A stretch of DNA of 64,000 nt from AP-15 sp963795485 (GTDB lineage: Bacteria > Pseudomonadota > Alphaproteobacteria > ATCC43930 > CGMCC-115725). The notes beneath the pieces were generated by a model. It did not search any database and was not told where the DNA came from. It was given only the letters and a program-made list of their open reading frames with translations. The DNA lies in assembly GCA_963795485.1 (NCBI GenBank), contig CAWCIL010000039.1, positions 186,001 through 250,000 on the forward strand. The letters run 5' to 3'. This document shows positions 19,743 to 28,493 of the stretch, in pieces. Position numbers and translations under genes: made by a program. Numbering within the stretch: position 1 is the stretch's first letter; each line of letters opens with the position of its first letter.

Positions 19743-20501
19743 TCAGGCGGGCTTGCGGGTCAAAAAATCCTTAAACCCGTCGCGCGGATGGCCGGCGGCG
19801 AGCCAGCTGGCGCGCGCGTCCTCTTCGTCGCCATAGCGGTCGCGCCAGCCCATGCCGATCTGCTCGTGCAGCAGGCGCTTGATCCCCTGGACCATCCGGG
19901 CATCGTTCTTGGCGATCATCTGCCCGATCTCGACCGCGGTCTCCAGAAGCTGGGCCGCCGGCACGACCTGGTTCAGAAGGCCGATGCGCTGCGCCTCCTC
20001 GGCGCCGACCACCCTGCCGGTGTAGAGCAGCTCCTTGGCTTTCGGCAGCCCGACCAGCAATGGCAAAGACCAGGTCGAGTTGACCCGGCCATAGCTCGCC
20101 GCCAAAAACCGGAACTGAGTGCGCTCGCTGCCGATACGCAGGTCGAGCGTCGACGACAGCAACGCCGCCCCGCCATAGGCGAGCCCGTTGATGGCGCCGA
20201 TCAGCGGCTTCGCAAAGGTCGCGACATGCCAGGTGGCCTCGCTGCGGAAGGCCTGGCGCTGGGCCAGCTCCTCGCTCGAGAGCCCCGCCATCTCGTGAAT
20301 GTCGGCGCCGGCGGAAAACGCCCTCTCGCCGGCGCCGGTCAGGACCACCGCGTTGACCGCGTCGTCCCTCTCATACGCGGTCAATGCCTCGTCGAGCTCG
20401 CGCGCCAGGCCAAAACTCAGCGCATTGAGCTTGTCCGGCCGGTTCAGCGTGATCACCGCGACCTGGTCGCGGCGTTCGGTCAGGATGAACTCATAAGCCA
20501 T
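19743..20501 (-). CDS. Enoyl-CoA hydratase/isomerase family protein lacking both catalytic Glu
   Basis: Crotonase-fold protein, 252 aa and intact. The CoA-binding oxyanion loop AFSAGADIHEM and NGLAYGGAAL are clear. By eye, the two glutamates of active hydratases are not conserved: the first position, in the GGxCE-type block, is in GGAALL, and the second (QPE) falls in RFLAAS. The fold therefore remains but classical hydration is unlikely; isomerase, hydrolase or dehalogenase-like chemistry is possible. It lies behind the GT2 gene and divergent from the CoA transferase at 20610. Confidence 0.9.
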   Translation of the reverse strand: MAYEFILTERRDQVAVITLNRPDKLNALSFGLARELDEALTAYERDDAVNAVVLTGAGERAFSAGADIHEMAGLSSEELAQRQAFRSEATWHVATFAKPLIGAINGLAYGGAALLSSTLDLRIGSERTQFRFLAASYGRVNSTWSLPLLVGLPKAKELLYTGRVVGAEEAQRIGLLNQVVPAAQLLETAVEIGQMIAKNDARMVQGIKRLLHEQIGMGWRDRYGDEEDARASWLAAGHPRDGFKDFLTRKPA

Positions 20502-20609
20502 TGCGGCGTCCCTTTGCGGCTCGTCCCTGGTTTGACACTACGCGGGACCGGGTGTTAGCTCAACCTTCAGTGCCGGTTCGGTATGGCGCAGAGGACTGGG
20601 GAGGCGACG

Positions 20610-21767
20610 ATGAGCGGGGCCTTGGACGGTGTGCGGGTACTCGAATTGGCGCGTTATCAGGCCGGTCCGCGCGGCGGCATGATCCTCTCCGACCTCGGCG
20701 CCGAGGTCATCAAGATCGAGAAGCTGGGCGGCGAGGAGACCCGGCAGTCGCCGCCATTGGTGCGCGGCCAGAGCGTCTATTTCTCGGTCTACAACCGCGG
20801 CAAGAAGAGCCTGTGCCTCGATCTGCGCACCGCCCGCGGCAAGGAGATCTTCGCAGCGCTGGTCAAGACCGCCGACATCGTATTGCAGAATTTCCGCCCC
20901 GGCGTCATGGACAAGATGGGCTTCGGCTACGAAAGGCTGCGCGAGTTGAAGCCCGACATCATCCTGGGCTCGGTCTCGGGTTTCGGCCAGTACGGCCCTT
21001 ATCGCGACCGCCCGGCCTTCGACCCGCTGGGCCAGGCGATGAGCGGGCTGATGCACCTGACCGGGATCCCGGTCGGTCGGCCGCTCGGCACCGCCTCCTC
21101 GATCGTCGACCGCTACACCTCGCTGCACGCGACAATCGGGATGCTGGCGGCATTGCATCACCGCGACCGCACCGGCGAGGGCCAGGTGGTCGATGTCTGC
21201 CTCTTGGATTCGGCATTGACCATGGTCGAGATTCCGACGTCGTATTATCTCGCGACCGGCGAGGAGGGCGGCGAAGGCGGCCGGCCGCCTTATCAGGCCA
21301 AGGACGGCCATGTCGTGATCTCCGCCTCGGGGCGCGAAATGGGCTCGCGGCTGATGCGGATCGCCACCGGCAACCCCGATGCCGTCGCCAACACCGGCGC
21401 TTTCACCGGGCGGATGAGCCTCGCCAATTCGCCACGCCAGGCCGTCGCGGCCTGGTGCCTGGCGCATACCGTCGACGAGATCGTCTCGGCGCTGGTCGAG
21501 GCCGACATCCCGGTGGCGCCGGTCAAGACCATCCCGCAGGTGGCCCAAGATCCGCATTTGTGGGAGCGCGAGATGCTGGTCAAGATGGAAGACCCGGTGG
21601 CCGGCGAGATGTACCTGCCCGGCGCCACGATCAAGATGTCGAAGACCCCCGGCAGGGTCGGCCCGGTCCCGACCCCCGGCCAGCACACCGACGAAGTGCT
21701 CTCAGCCATCCTCGGCTACGACCGCGCCACTCTCGAAGAACTGCGCGGGGCAAAAGTCATCGCCTGA
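20610..21767 (+). CDS. CaiB/BaiF CoA-transferase family protein (family III)
   Basis: Transfers CoA between carboxylic acids. The opening LDGVRVLELARYQAGPRGGMILSDLG and EVIKIEKLGGEETR are typical, as are KKSLCLDLRTARGKEIF and NFRPGVMDKMG. The catalytic Asp of the family falls in the segment VSGFGQYGPYRDRPAFDP. The 386-aa length matches. The ATG at 20610 has a ggggaggcg ribosome-binding site; the in-frame ATG at 20583 does not. The gene is intact. Its CoA donor and acceptor are unknown, but the neighbourhood is rich in CoA enzymes. Confidence 0.92.
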   Translation: MSGALDGVRVLELARYQAGPRGGMILSDLGAEVIKIEKLGGEETRQSPPLVRGQSVYFSVYNRGKKSLCLDLRTARGKEIFAALVKTADIVLQNFRPGVMDKMGFGYERLRELKPDIILGSVSGFGQYGPYRDRPAFDPLGQAMSGLMHLTGIPVGRPLGTASSIVDRYTSLHATIGMLAALHHRDRTGEGQVVDVCLLDSALTMVEIPTSYYLATGEEGGEGGRPPYQAKDGHVVISASGREMGSRLMRIATGNPDAVANTGAFTGRMSLANSPRQAVAAWCLAHTVDEIVSALVEADIPVAPVKTIPQVAQDPHLWEREMLVKMEDPVAGEMYLPGATIKMSKTPGRVGPVPTPGQHTDEVLSAILGYDRATLEELRGAKVIA

Positions 21768-21829
21768 TAGCGGTTCGGTTGCCGATGGCGCTCTGCGTGC
21801 CAATTTCAAAGGGACGGAGGCGCCAGAAA

Positions 21830-21967
21830 ATGGCCGTGATGCTGTCAAAAACCTACGACGCGCTCGTTGCCGCGGGCGCGCCAGAGGACAAGGCCCGCGC
21901 TGCGGCAGAGGAACTAGCCGGTTACGACAGCCGGTTTGCAAAGGTCGACAGCGACCTCGCGGTCCTC
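21830..21967 (+). pseudogene. Truncated 5' end of a small hypothetical (DUF1640-like) gene
   Basis: Behind the ribosome-binding site gggacggagg, the ATG opens KTYDALVAAGAPEDKARAAA, then ELAGYDSRFAKVDSDLAVL. This is the usual N-terminus of a small alphaproteobacterial coiled-coil membrane protein. The expected continuation with an LKWMVG-type segment and the terminal membrane helix is absent: after residue 46 the sequence belongs to another truncated gene on the other strand. Confidence 0.55.
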
Positions 21968-22017
21968 ATGCGATTGTCCGCCATGGCGCCCGTGTTCCGC
22001 TCGGGCATCGCCTGCTG

Positions 22018-22134
22018 CTCGCGCCGCAGCGCTTTGAGGCGTTCGAGCGTACCCTCCTCGTCCGCTGCCATCAGGCGCGAATATCCCGCGACATCGGCGG
22101 CGAGGACCGCGGCGAGACGCCGGGTAGCGGCCAT
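22018..22134 (-). pseudogene. Truncated 5' end of a class III adenylate/guanylate cyclase
   Basis: The minus-strand ATG at 22134 opens RRLAAVLAADVAGYSRLM, followed by DEEGTLERLKALRRE. This is the N-terminus of the common rhizobial-type cyclase with a C-terminal TPR part, including the first metal Asp in ADVAGYS. After 39 residues homology stops near 22018, where it meets the end of the opposite truncated gene. Over 500 expected residues are missing. Confidence 0.6.
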
Positions 22135-22350
22135 GGTAGACCCAGCCTTCAGCTCATCTTCTTCGGGTCTAACCCACAGCCGCGGTCTGCCGCACTTCTT
22201 CTTCCGACACAAGTACCCTACCTACCCGGCCACCGAGAATCCCGCGGTGAAGTGAGCAACGACGGTGACGCTCCTCGTCGGCGCTCCTGCCTTGCCGACC
22301 CCTGGTCGGCGAGCCTACGATTGCGGCGCAGCAGTTGTCGGAACTCCGTC

Positions 22351-22989
22351 GTGCGAAACCACTTCGCGATCGCCGCGATCGTCGCTGTCCTTGTGGTGCC
22401 CGGAGCCCGGGTAACGATGGCGGCAGCGCCGCAGGCCGGTGCGGTGCTGGCGCTGTTCGGGCAGTGCTTTGTCGAAAGCAGCGGCCGGAGAACCCCGCTG
22501 CAGCTGGGCGATGCAGTGCGTGTCGGCGATGCCGTCGACGTGGCGGCAGGGGCTAAGCTCAAACTGCGGATGATCGACGGCTCGGTGATCGCCCTCGCCG
22601 CCGGCAGTCGCCTGACAATAGCCGATTACCGGGTCGGTGATGGCGGAGAGAGCCGCGACGCCATATTGTCGCTCGGCGCGGGTCTGTTGCGCGCCATCGT
22701 GGCCCCGCTTAGAGGGCCGCCGCATTTCGAGGTCGACACCGCGACTGCGGTCGCGGCCGTGCGCTCGACCGACTGGTTCACCGAAGTTCAACCGGCAGCG
22801 ACGCAGGTCGGCGTGCTCGCAGGCCGTGTCAGTCTGAAGAGCGCCGCCACCGGAAAAGAGATCGTCATCCCCGCCCGTTGGGGCGCCCGCGTTGAAGCTG
22901 GTCGAGATCCGGTCCCGGCAAGGGTGTGGACCGGGGGCGAATTCGACGATTTCATCCGCCGCACGAATTTGGACACTGCGCCGCGGTGA
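22351..22989 (+). CDS. Exported FecR-domain protein
   Basis: Begins with a GTG at 22351 and a signal peptide (HFAIAAIVAVLVVPG, cleavage near AAA). The rest is a FecR domain: a repetitive beta region with DAVRVGDAVDVAAGAKLKLR, GSVIALAAGSRLTI, LSLGAGLLRAIV and then ATAVAAVRSTDWFTE. It ends ARWGARVEAG. FecR domains are known as periplasmic signal receivers or anti-sigma parts; here there is no membrane helix or sigma factor. Its TGA overlaps the start of the cyclase gene, so both should be made together. The gene is intact. Confidence 0.85.
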   Translation: MRNHFAIAAIVAVLVVPGARVTMAAAPQAGAVLALFGQCFVESSGRRTPLQLGDAVRVGDAVDVAAGAKLKLRMIDGSVIALAAGSRLTIADYRVGDGGESRDAILSLGAGLLRAIVAPLRGPPHFEVDTATAVAAVRSTDWFTEVQPAATQVGVLAGRVSLKSAATGKEIVIPARWGARVEAGRDPVPARVWTGGEFDDFIRRTNLDTAPR

Positions 22990-25205
22990 CACGGCGGCGC
23001 GGAGCACGCTCAGCCGGACTGGCGCTGACGGCGGCGGCGGTCGTGGTGCTGCTGTTTACAGTCCTCGCCGACAATCCGGTTGTCCGCGGGCTCGAGACGG
23101 CGTCCCTTGATCTGCGCTTCCGCCTGCGCGGGGTGCGACCGCCGGGGCCGGAGGTGACGCTGATTTTGGTCGACGACCGCAGCCTCGAAAGCCTCGGCCG
23201 CTGGCCGCTTTCGCGCGCCCTCTTTGCCCGGGCGCTCGAAGTGCTCGACGATGCCGGGGCGAAGGTCGTCGCCTTCGATCTCCTGTTCACCGAGCCCGAC
23301 CAGCCGGTTCCGGCCGATCTACGGGAGGCGGCGCGGGCCGCTGCCGAGACGCTCCCCGGCGACCGCAGCGACCAGCTGCGTGCCTCATTACTACGGCTCG
23401 CCGACAGCGACCGTGACGGTCGCTTCGCCGCCGCCATTCGCGCTTCCGGCAATGTGCTGCTGCCGATCGGCTTTTCGTTTGTCGGCACGCCCGGCGAGGA
23501 GCTTTCGTGGCTCTCCGATTCAGCCTATGCGCGCTTCGACAAGAGCGCGCTGCCGCCGGTTTTCCCGTTGCGTCCGAAATCGGCGGTTCTGCCGATCGAG
23601 GCGCTTGCCACGGCTGCCGCCGGGCTGGGCCACACGAGCCCGCCTATGATCGCGACGGTGTGCCGCGCTACGATTACGTCGCGTTGCCGTTCGAAGGCGA
23701 TTTCCTGCCTTCCCTGCCGGTACGCGCAGCCGCCGCCTATCTCGGCGTCGCTTGGCGCAAGGTCGCGCTGGCGCTGGGCGTCGGCGTCCATATCGGCGAC
23801 CGGATGGTGCCGACCGATCGGGCGATGCGGCTATTGATCAATTACCGCGGGCCGCCCCGCACCTTTCCGAGCTTCTCCTTTGCCGATCTCCTGGCCGGGC
23901 GGATGGCGCCTAAAAACCTCTCCGGCCGCGTCGTCCTGATCGGCGCCTCATTCACTGGCAGCGGCGACAGTTATGCCCAGCCCTTCAGCAGCACCCAGAT
24001 GCCCGGCGTCGAGCGCCTGGCCAACATAATCGACACGATCATCAGTCGCGATTTCATCGGCACGCCTTCGGGCCTCCGGAAGATCGTCGAGGTGGCGGCG
24101 GTCCTGGTGATGGCAGCGATGGCCGGGACCATGACCGAATTTCTGCCGCGCGCTTTGCGGTGCTCGCCGGGGCGGCGCCGATCGCGGCTTGGGCGGCCGT
24201 GGCACAGCTGGCTTTTGCGAAGAATGTATGGTTGCCGCTGATCGGACCGGTGGCTGCCCTGGCGACGGCAGCGGCGACGGTGCTGCTGTTCCGCTATTGG
24301 GTCGTCGACCGCGTCGGCCGCCGGGTCCGCTCGGCCTTCCGCCATTATCTCGCCCCAAGCGTTGTCGAGCGATTGGCCGACAGCGAAGCCGAATTGCACC
24401 TCGGCGGCGAGCGGCGCGAGGTCACCATCATGTTCGCCGACCTCTCCGGCTTCACGGCGATGTCCACCAGGCTTCCGCCTGAGGAGCTGATGACGCTGAC
24501 CAATTCCTATCACGCCCTGATGGTCGAAGCGGTCGAGGCGGCCGGCGGCTATGTCAACCAGTTTGTCGGTGACGCGGTGATGGCGGTATTTGGTGCGCCG
24601 GTTCCCGATCCCGACCATGCGGCCAGCGCCGCGCGGGCCGCATTGCGTGTCGTAGCAAGCGTGATGCAGGCTAAGGCCGATGCCGATCGGCGCGGTGTGC
24701 CGGGTTACGCAGTAAAAATCGGCCTCAACTCCGGGCCGGCGGTCGTCGGCAATGTCGGCGCACCAAAGCGATATAACTACACCGCTGTCGGTGAAACAGT
24801 GAACATCGCCGCGCGGCTGGAGGGCGTGCCCGAGGATTACGGCTGCCGCATCGTTGTCGGACCGAACACTGCGGCGGCGATTGACGACCGCTTTGTGCTT
24901 TGCGAGCTCGATTGGATCAAGGTGAAGGGCAAGGATACTGCATTTTCGGTCTATCAGCTGATCGGCGAAAAATCGACTGCAAACGGCACGGAACTGGTCT
25001 GCTGGCGCAATACGAGGCGGGGTTGAAGCGCTATCGGGCCGGCGACTTTGCCGCCGCCGAAGAGCTTTGGCGCAGCCAGGGCGAGCATCCTAATCCCGGC
25101 GCTTGTCCGACCTCGCCGCCGTTGGTCATGGCTGGCCGATGCGCCAGACTGAAGGCCGAATTGCCAGAGGCCTGGGACGGCATTTACGTCCGGACCACCA
25201 AATAG
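22986..25205 (+). CDS. CHASE2-domain class III adenylate/guanylate cyclase (apparent frameshifts)
   Basis: Membrane sensor-cyclase of about 740 aa. A first membrane helix (SAGLALTAAAVVVLLFTVL) is followed by an extracytoplasmic CHASE2 domain (LDLRFRLRGVRPPGPEVTLI, KVVAFDLLF, VVLIGASFTG). Two or three membrane helices then lead to a cytoplasmic cyclase domain: IMFADLSGFTAMS and FVGDAVMAVFG carry the two metal Asp, and VGETVNIAARLEG the transition-state Asn/Arg. The purine-selecting position before GD reads QFV, with Gln where Lys is usual, so nucleotide choice is uncertain. A TPR-like tail ends WDGIYVRTTK. Frames switch near 23640, 24150 and 24995. The GTG start overlaps the FecR stop. Confidence 0.85.
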
Positions 25206-25230
25206 AGGGGCGACACACCACCCCCCATTA

Positions 25231-26126
25231 ATGGCGATCGCGACACCCCGCCGCCGCCGTGCCGGTGCGCCGGCGCTGGCCACGGCCTTGCTCGCGTCGT
25301 GGCCGCACCTTGCATCCGCATACACGGCTGCCGGCGACCGCACTTTCCCGGCCGTGATCCTGTTGCCGCAGCCGGCGCCTGCTGACCAGCTCTATCTGAC
25401 GCCCACCTGGCAATCGGTGTCGGGCGGCGGCTCGACGGATCTCGCCCTCAACTTTGCCAAGACGCTGACCGAGCGCCTCGGGGTGCTGTTCGGGGAGGAC
25501 TACACCTGGCTCGGCCGCAATGGTGCATCGACCGAGACCGGCTGGCAGAACCTCGAAACGGCCGTCCAATACCTCGCGATCCTCGACCCGCCGCGCGAAG
25601 CGCTGGTTACGGTCGGCGTCGCTCGCGAGTGGGGCGGCACCGGTACGCAACGGGTCGGAGCCTCGCCAAAGGGGGCGACGGCGCCGACGGTCTATTTCGC
25701 AAAGGGCCTGGGCGATCTGGATATCGGTTATCTGCGGCCGTTTGCCGTCACCGGCGATATCGGTTACCAGTTCGCCGATGCGCCGCCGCGTCCTGACAAT
25801 TTGCTGACCGGCATCGCCGTCGAATATTCGATTCCCTATCTGCAATCGAAAGTCCGGGCCTTCGATCTGCCCGATGTCGTGCGCGGGATGACGCCGCTGG
25901 TCGAGACTTTCGTGACCACGCCGACGCGCAACCGGGGCAGCAATCGGACGAGTGCCACCTTCGGCCCCGGCGTCAACTACTCCGGCCAGGGCTGGGAATT
26001 TACTGTCGAGGCCCTGATCCCGGCCGGCGATGGCGGCAACGGCTTCGGCGTTCCGCCCAGTTCAACTTGTCGCTCGACTATTTCTTCCCCGACACGATCG
26101 GCAAGCCGCTGTTCTCCGCGCGATGA
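25231..26126 (+). CDS. Outer-membrane beta-barrel-like protein (one apparent frameshift)
   Basis: N-terminal signal peptide (TALLASWPHLASA) then about 270 residues of alternating strands such as LYLTPTWQSVSGGGSTDLAL, DIGYLRPFAVTGDIGYQF and GIAVEYSIPYLQSK. Near 26056 the frame must move to reach AQFNLSLDYFFPD and a stop at 26124. The pattern suggests an outer-membrane barrel, similar in style to phenol-degradation MetA-like transporters, but I cannot name a family. It begins 25 bases after the cyclase stop, so it belongs to the same operon. Confidence 0.65.
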
Positions 26127-26233
26127 CGCAGCGCCCCGTCGCGGGCGTCTTGACGATGCGCCGATGATGCTCATCGATCTTCGAGTTGAGGGCCTCGTTT
26201 CCACCTCTGACTTACGGCTTCTTCGACTTGCCG

Positions 26234-26557
26234 CTAAACCGGCGCGGTTCCCAGCGTTTGGATGACCTCGAAACCCTCGAACTCTGGATGACCGAGATAG
26301 AGCGGCCGGTTCGAGCCGGCGTCGCGGTGGGCGAGCCGGAAGGCCTCGGACCGGGTCCAGGCTTCGAAATCCTCCCGGCTGCGCCACAAGGTGTGCGACG
26401 AATAGAGCACGTGATCCTCACGCTGCGGCCCGCGCAGCAGGTGGAACGCGACGAAGCCTCGAATATCGCCTAAATGGCTGTCGCGCGTCTGCCAGACCCG
26501 CTCGAAATCCGCCTCTGACCCCGGAGCGACCTTGAAGCGGTTCATCGCGATGAACAT
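26234..26557 (-). CDS. Antibiotic biosynthesis monooxygenase (ABM) domain protein
   Basis: 107-aa dimeric alpha/beta-barrel protein of the ABM/heme-oxygenase-like family. FIAMNRFKVAPGSEADFERVW and GFVAFHLLRGP with YSSHTLWRSREDFEAWT are typical of HmoA/IsdG-like enzymes, where the conserved Asn near position 6 and the Trp take part in haem handling. The haem His is not obvious, so a quinol or general stress role is equally possible. The gene is intact and converges with the barrel gene. Confidence 0.85.
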   Translation of the reverse strand: MFIAMNRFKVAPGSEADFERVWQTRDSHLGDIRGFVAFHLLRGPQREDHVLYSSHTLWRSREDFEAWTRSEAFRLAHRDAGSNRPLYLGHPEFEGFEVIQTLGTAPV

Positions 26558-26599
26558 GAATTTTCCTGTCGGTTGTGTCCGTCAACGCTTGACGGGTCG

Positions 26600-27012
26600 T
26601 TACCTACCCAAAACTTCAATCCCTGAGGCAGCAGCGGCTCTTCGCAAATCCTCGTCCAGAGACGCCAGCGGAAGTTGCCGACGTCGAGCGAGTTCGAGAT
26701 ACGCGGCATCGTAGCTCGAAAGGCAAAGCGTTCGGCCATGCGCGCGGTTTCGGTCCACACTTGGCCCGCGGTTTCCTCGTCGAGCTCAATCGGAAGCGCG
26801 CTCAGAAAACTGGCGAGAAGCTGGCGGCGATCCGCATCGAGGCGTCCGCGCCGCTCGGCCACCAAAAGCCCGTTTAGTGCTTCGAGCGGCCAAAGCATTG
26901 GTGCCACGGCGCCGGCTTGGCCAACTTGTTCCAGTAAATCCGCCGTGGCCGGCGTCCGTTGGTCCTCAAAACACCAAGTGAGCGCCACCGAACTGTCGAG
27001 GACAAAGCTCAC
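26600..27012 (-). CDS. PIN-domain toxin, VapC-like (one apparent frameshift)
   Basis: Putative ribonuclease toxin. The PIN acids are visible: VLDSSVALTWCFED (first Asp), PLEALNGLL (Glu), SYDAAYLELA and LDEDLRRAA (last Asp residues). After MAERFA a TTT run near 26725 appears one T short; restoring it gives the SYDAAYL block and the normal end LGR. The GTG start overlaps the antitoxin stop as GTGA. Target RNA unknown. Confidence 0.85.
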
Positions 27013-27251
27013 GACCGCCCCTCGTTGATGAGATCCTTGATCTTCAGGCCTTGCAGCGACAAACCTCTGCTCGCCTCGAGCAGTCCGGCAATCGCGCGGC
27101 GGGCCTTTGCCCGGTCGAACCCGGGAGCGGCAGGGACAAGCTTTGCGACCGGCTTGCCGCGTCGGGTGATGACAATCTCCTCGCCGTGTTCGACGCGATC
27201 GAGCAATGCACCCAGCCAATTCTTGGCTTCGAAGGCCCCAACCTCATGCAT
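27009..27251 (-). CDS. Phd/YefM-family antitoxin
   Basis: 80-aa antitoxin. The N-terminal DNA-binding part is VGAFEAKNWLGALLDRVEHGE, then IVITRRGKPVAKLVP, the signature of prevent-host-death antitoxins. The C-terminal part, from about residue 50, would neutralise the PIN toxin encoded directly downstream with a four-base overlap. Such pairs autorepress their own promoter, which would lie at about 27250-27300. The gene is intact. Confidence 0.9.
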   Translation of the reverse strand: MHEVGAFEAKNWLGALLDRVEHGEEIVITRRGKPVAKLVPAAPGFDRAKARRAIAGLLEASRGLSLQGLKIKDLINEGRS

Positions 27252-27355
27252 GATCGAGCTTTCCGGCTAGACAATGATCTAGCTTATCTCGCAGCTTTCC
27301 GTCACGCAACAGCTGCTCTACGATCGCCGCAGAGGGAGCCGCGGCCGGAAGCAAA

Positions 27356-28407
27356 ATGAACGATAACACCGACACCATCATCGTCGATACCGCGACCCGG
27401 ATTTTCCAGGATCTGTGCGAGCCCGCCACGATCAACGATGCCGAGAAGGGCGTGTGGCCGAAGGCGCTGTGGGATGCGCTCGAAGAATCGGGGCTGCCGC
27501 TCGCCTGGGTCCCGGAAGAACTCGGCGGCGCCGGCGCCGCGATGGCCGACGGGTTTGCGGTGTTGCGCGCGGCCGGCCGTTTCGCCGCCCCGGTGCCGCT
27601 CGCCGAGACGCTGCTCGCCGGCTGGCTTCTGGCGCGGGCCAAGATCGCCGTGCCGGGCGGGCCGATGACGATCGCCCCGGTGCATGAGGACGGCAATATC
27701 ACGCTCGGCGCCGACGGCAAGCTCGCCGGCCGCGCCCGGCGCGTGCCGTTTGCCCGCAACGCCGCGCAAATCGCCGTCCTGGTCACCGCGCCGGGGAGCC
27801 GCGTGGTGGCGCTGGTCGCCGCGACGGGCTTGCCGATCAGCCATGAGCGAGCCTCGCCGGCGAGCCGCGCGACACGGTCTCGTTCGACGGCGCGGTCCCC
27901 GAAGCGGTCGCGCCGGCCGAACTCGACGAAGACACGATCCAGCGCTTTGGCGCCGCCGTGCGGCCGCAGCAGATGGCCGGCGCGCTCGAAAAGATCCTCG
28001 ACCAGTCGGTGCAATATGCGCTCGACCGCTCGCAGTTCGGCCGCCCGATCGCCAAGTTCCAGGCGGTGCAGCACAACCTCGCGACGCTCGCCGGCGAAGT
28101 CGCCGCCGCGGGTGCCGCGGCCGACCTCGCCGCCGAGGCCTGCGCCGGCCCGGACCCCGGCATCGCCGAGATCGCGATCGCCAAGGTGCGCGTCGGCGAC
28201 GCCGCCGGCAACGGCGCGGCGATCGCCCATCAGGTGCATGGCGCGATGGGCTTCACCTACGAGCATACGCTGCACCATGCGACGCGCCGGCTGTGGGCGT
28301 GGCGCGAGGAATTCGGCAACGAGGCGCTGTGGGCGACGCGGCTCGGCCGTATGGTCGCGGCCGAGGGCGCCGACGGGCTGTGGCCGTTCGTCACCCAAGA
28401 GTCGTAA
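27356..28407 (+). CDS. Acyl-CoA dehydrogenase family protein, first of a pair (one apparent frameshift)
   Basis: FAD flavoprotein of about 350 aa. The N-terminal helical part has ESGLPLAWVPEELGGAGAAM, the middle a short beta domain, and the C-terminal part QYALDRSQFGRPIAKFQAVQ, HQVHGAMGFTYEH and RRLWAWREEFG. The frame moves once near 27855. It is shorter than classical acyl-CoA dehydrogenases and no catalytic Glu is obvious in the usual place. Together with the next gene it may form a heteromeric dehydrogenase, as in steroid side-chain catabolism. The start ATG is 104 bases from the divergent antitoxin gene. Confidence 0.85.
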
Positions 28408-28413
28408 CACCCG

Positions 28414-28440
28414 GTCATTCCCGCGAAAGGGGAACAGGAG
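28414..28440. repeat. Short palindromic intergenic repeat, degenerate copy
   Basis: gtcattcccgcgaaaggggaa, just behind the first acyl-CoA dehydrogenase. It is an imperfect copy of the hairpin repeat that is perfect at 52422 (stems ttcccgc/gcgggaa around a gaaa loop). The right arm has lost bases here. Confidence 0.6.
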
Positions 28441-28493
28441 CGCGGCTTCGTGCTTTTGGACGGCGCGGGAGTGACGATCGATGAGAGGCGTCG

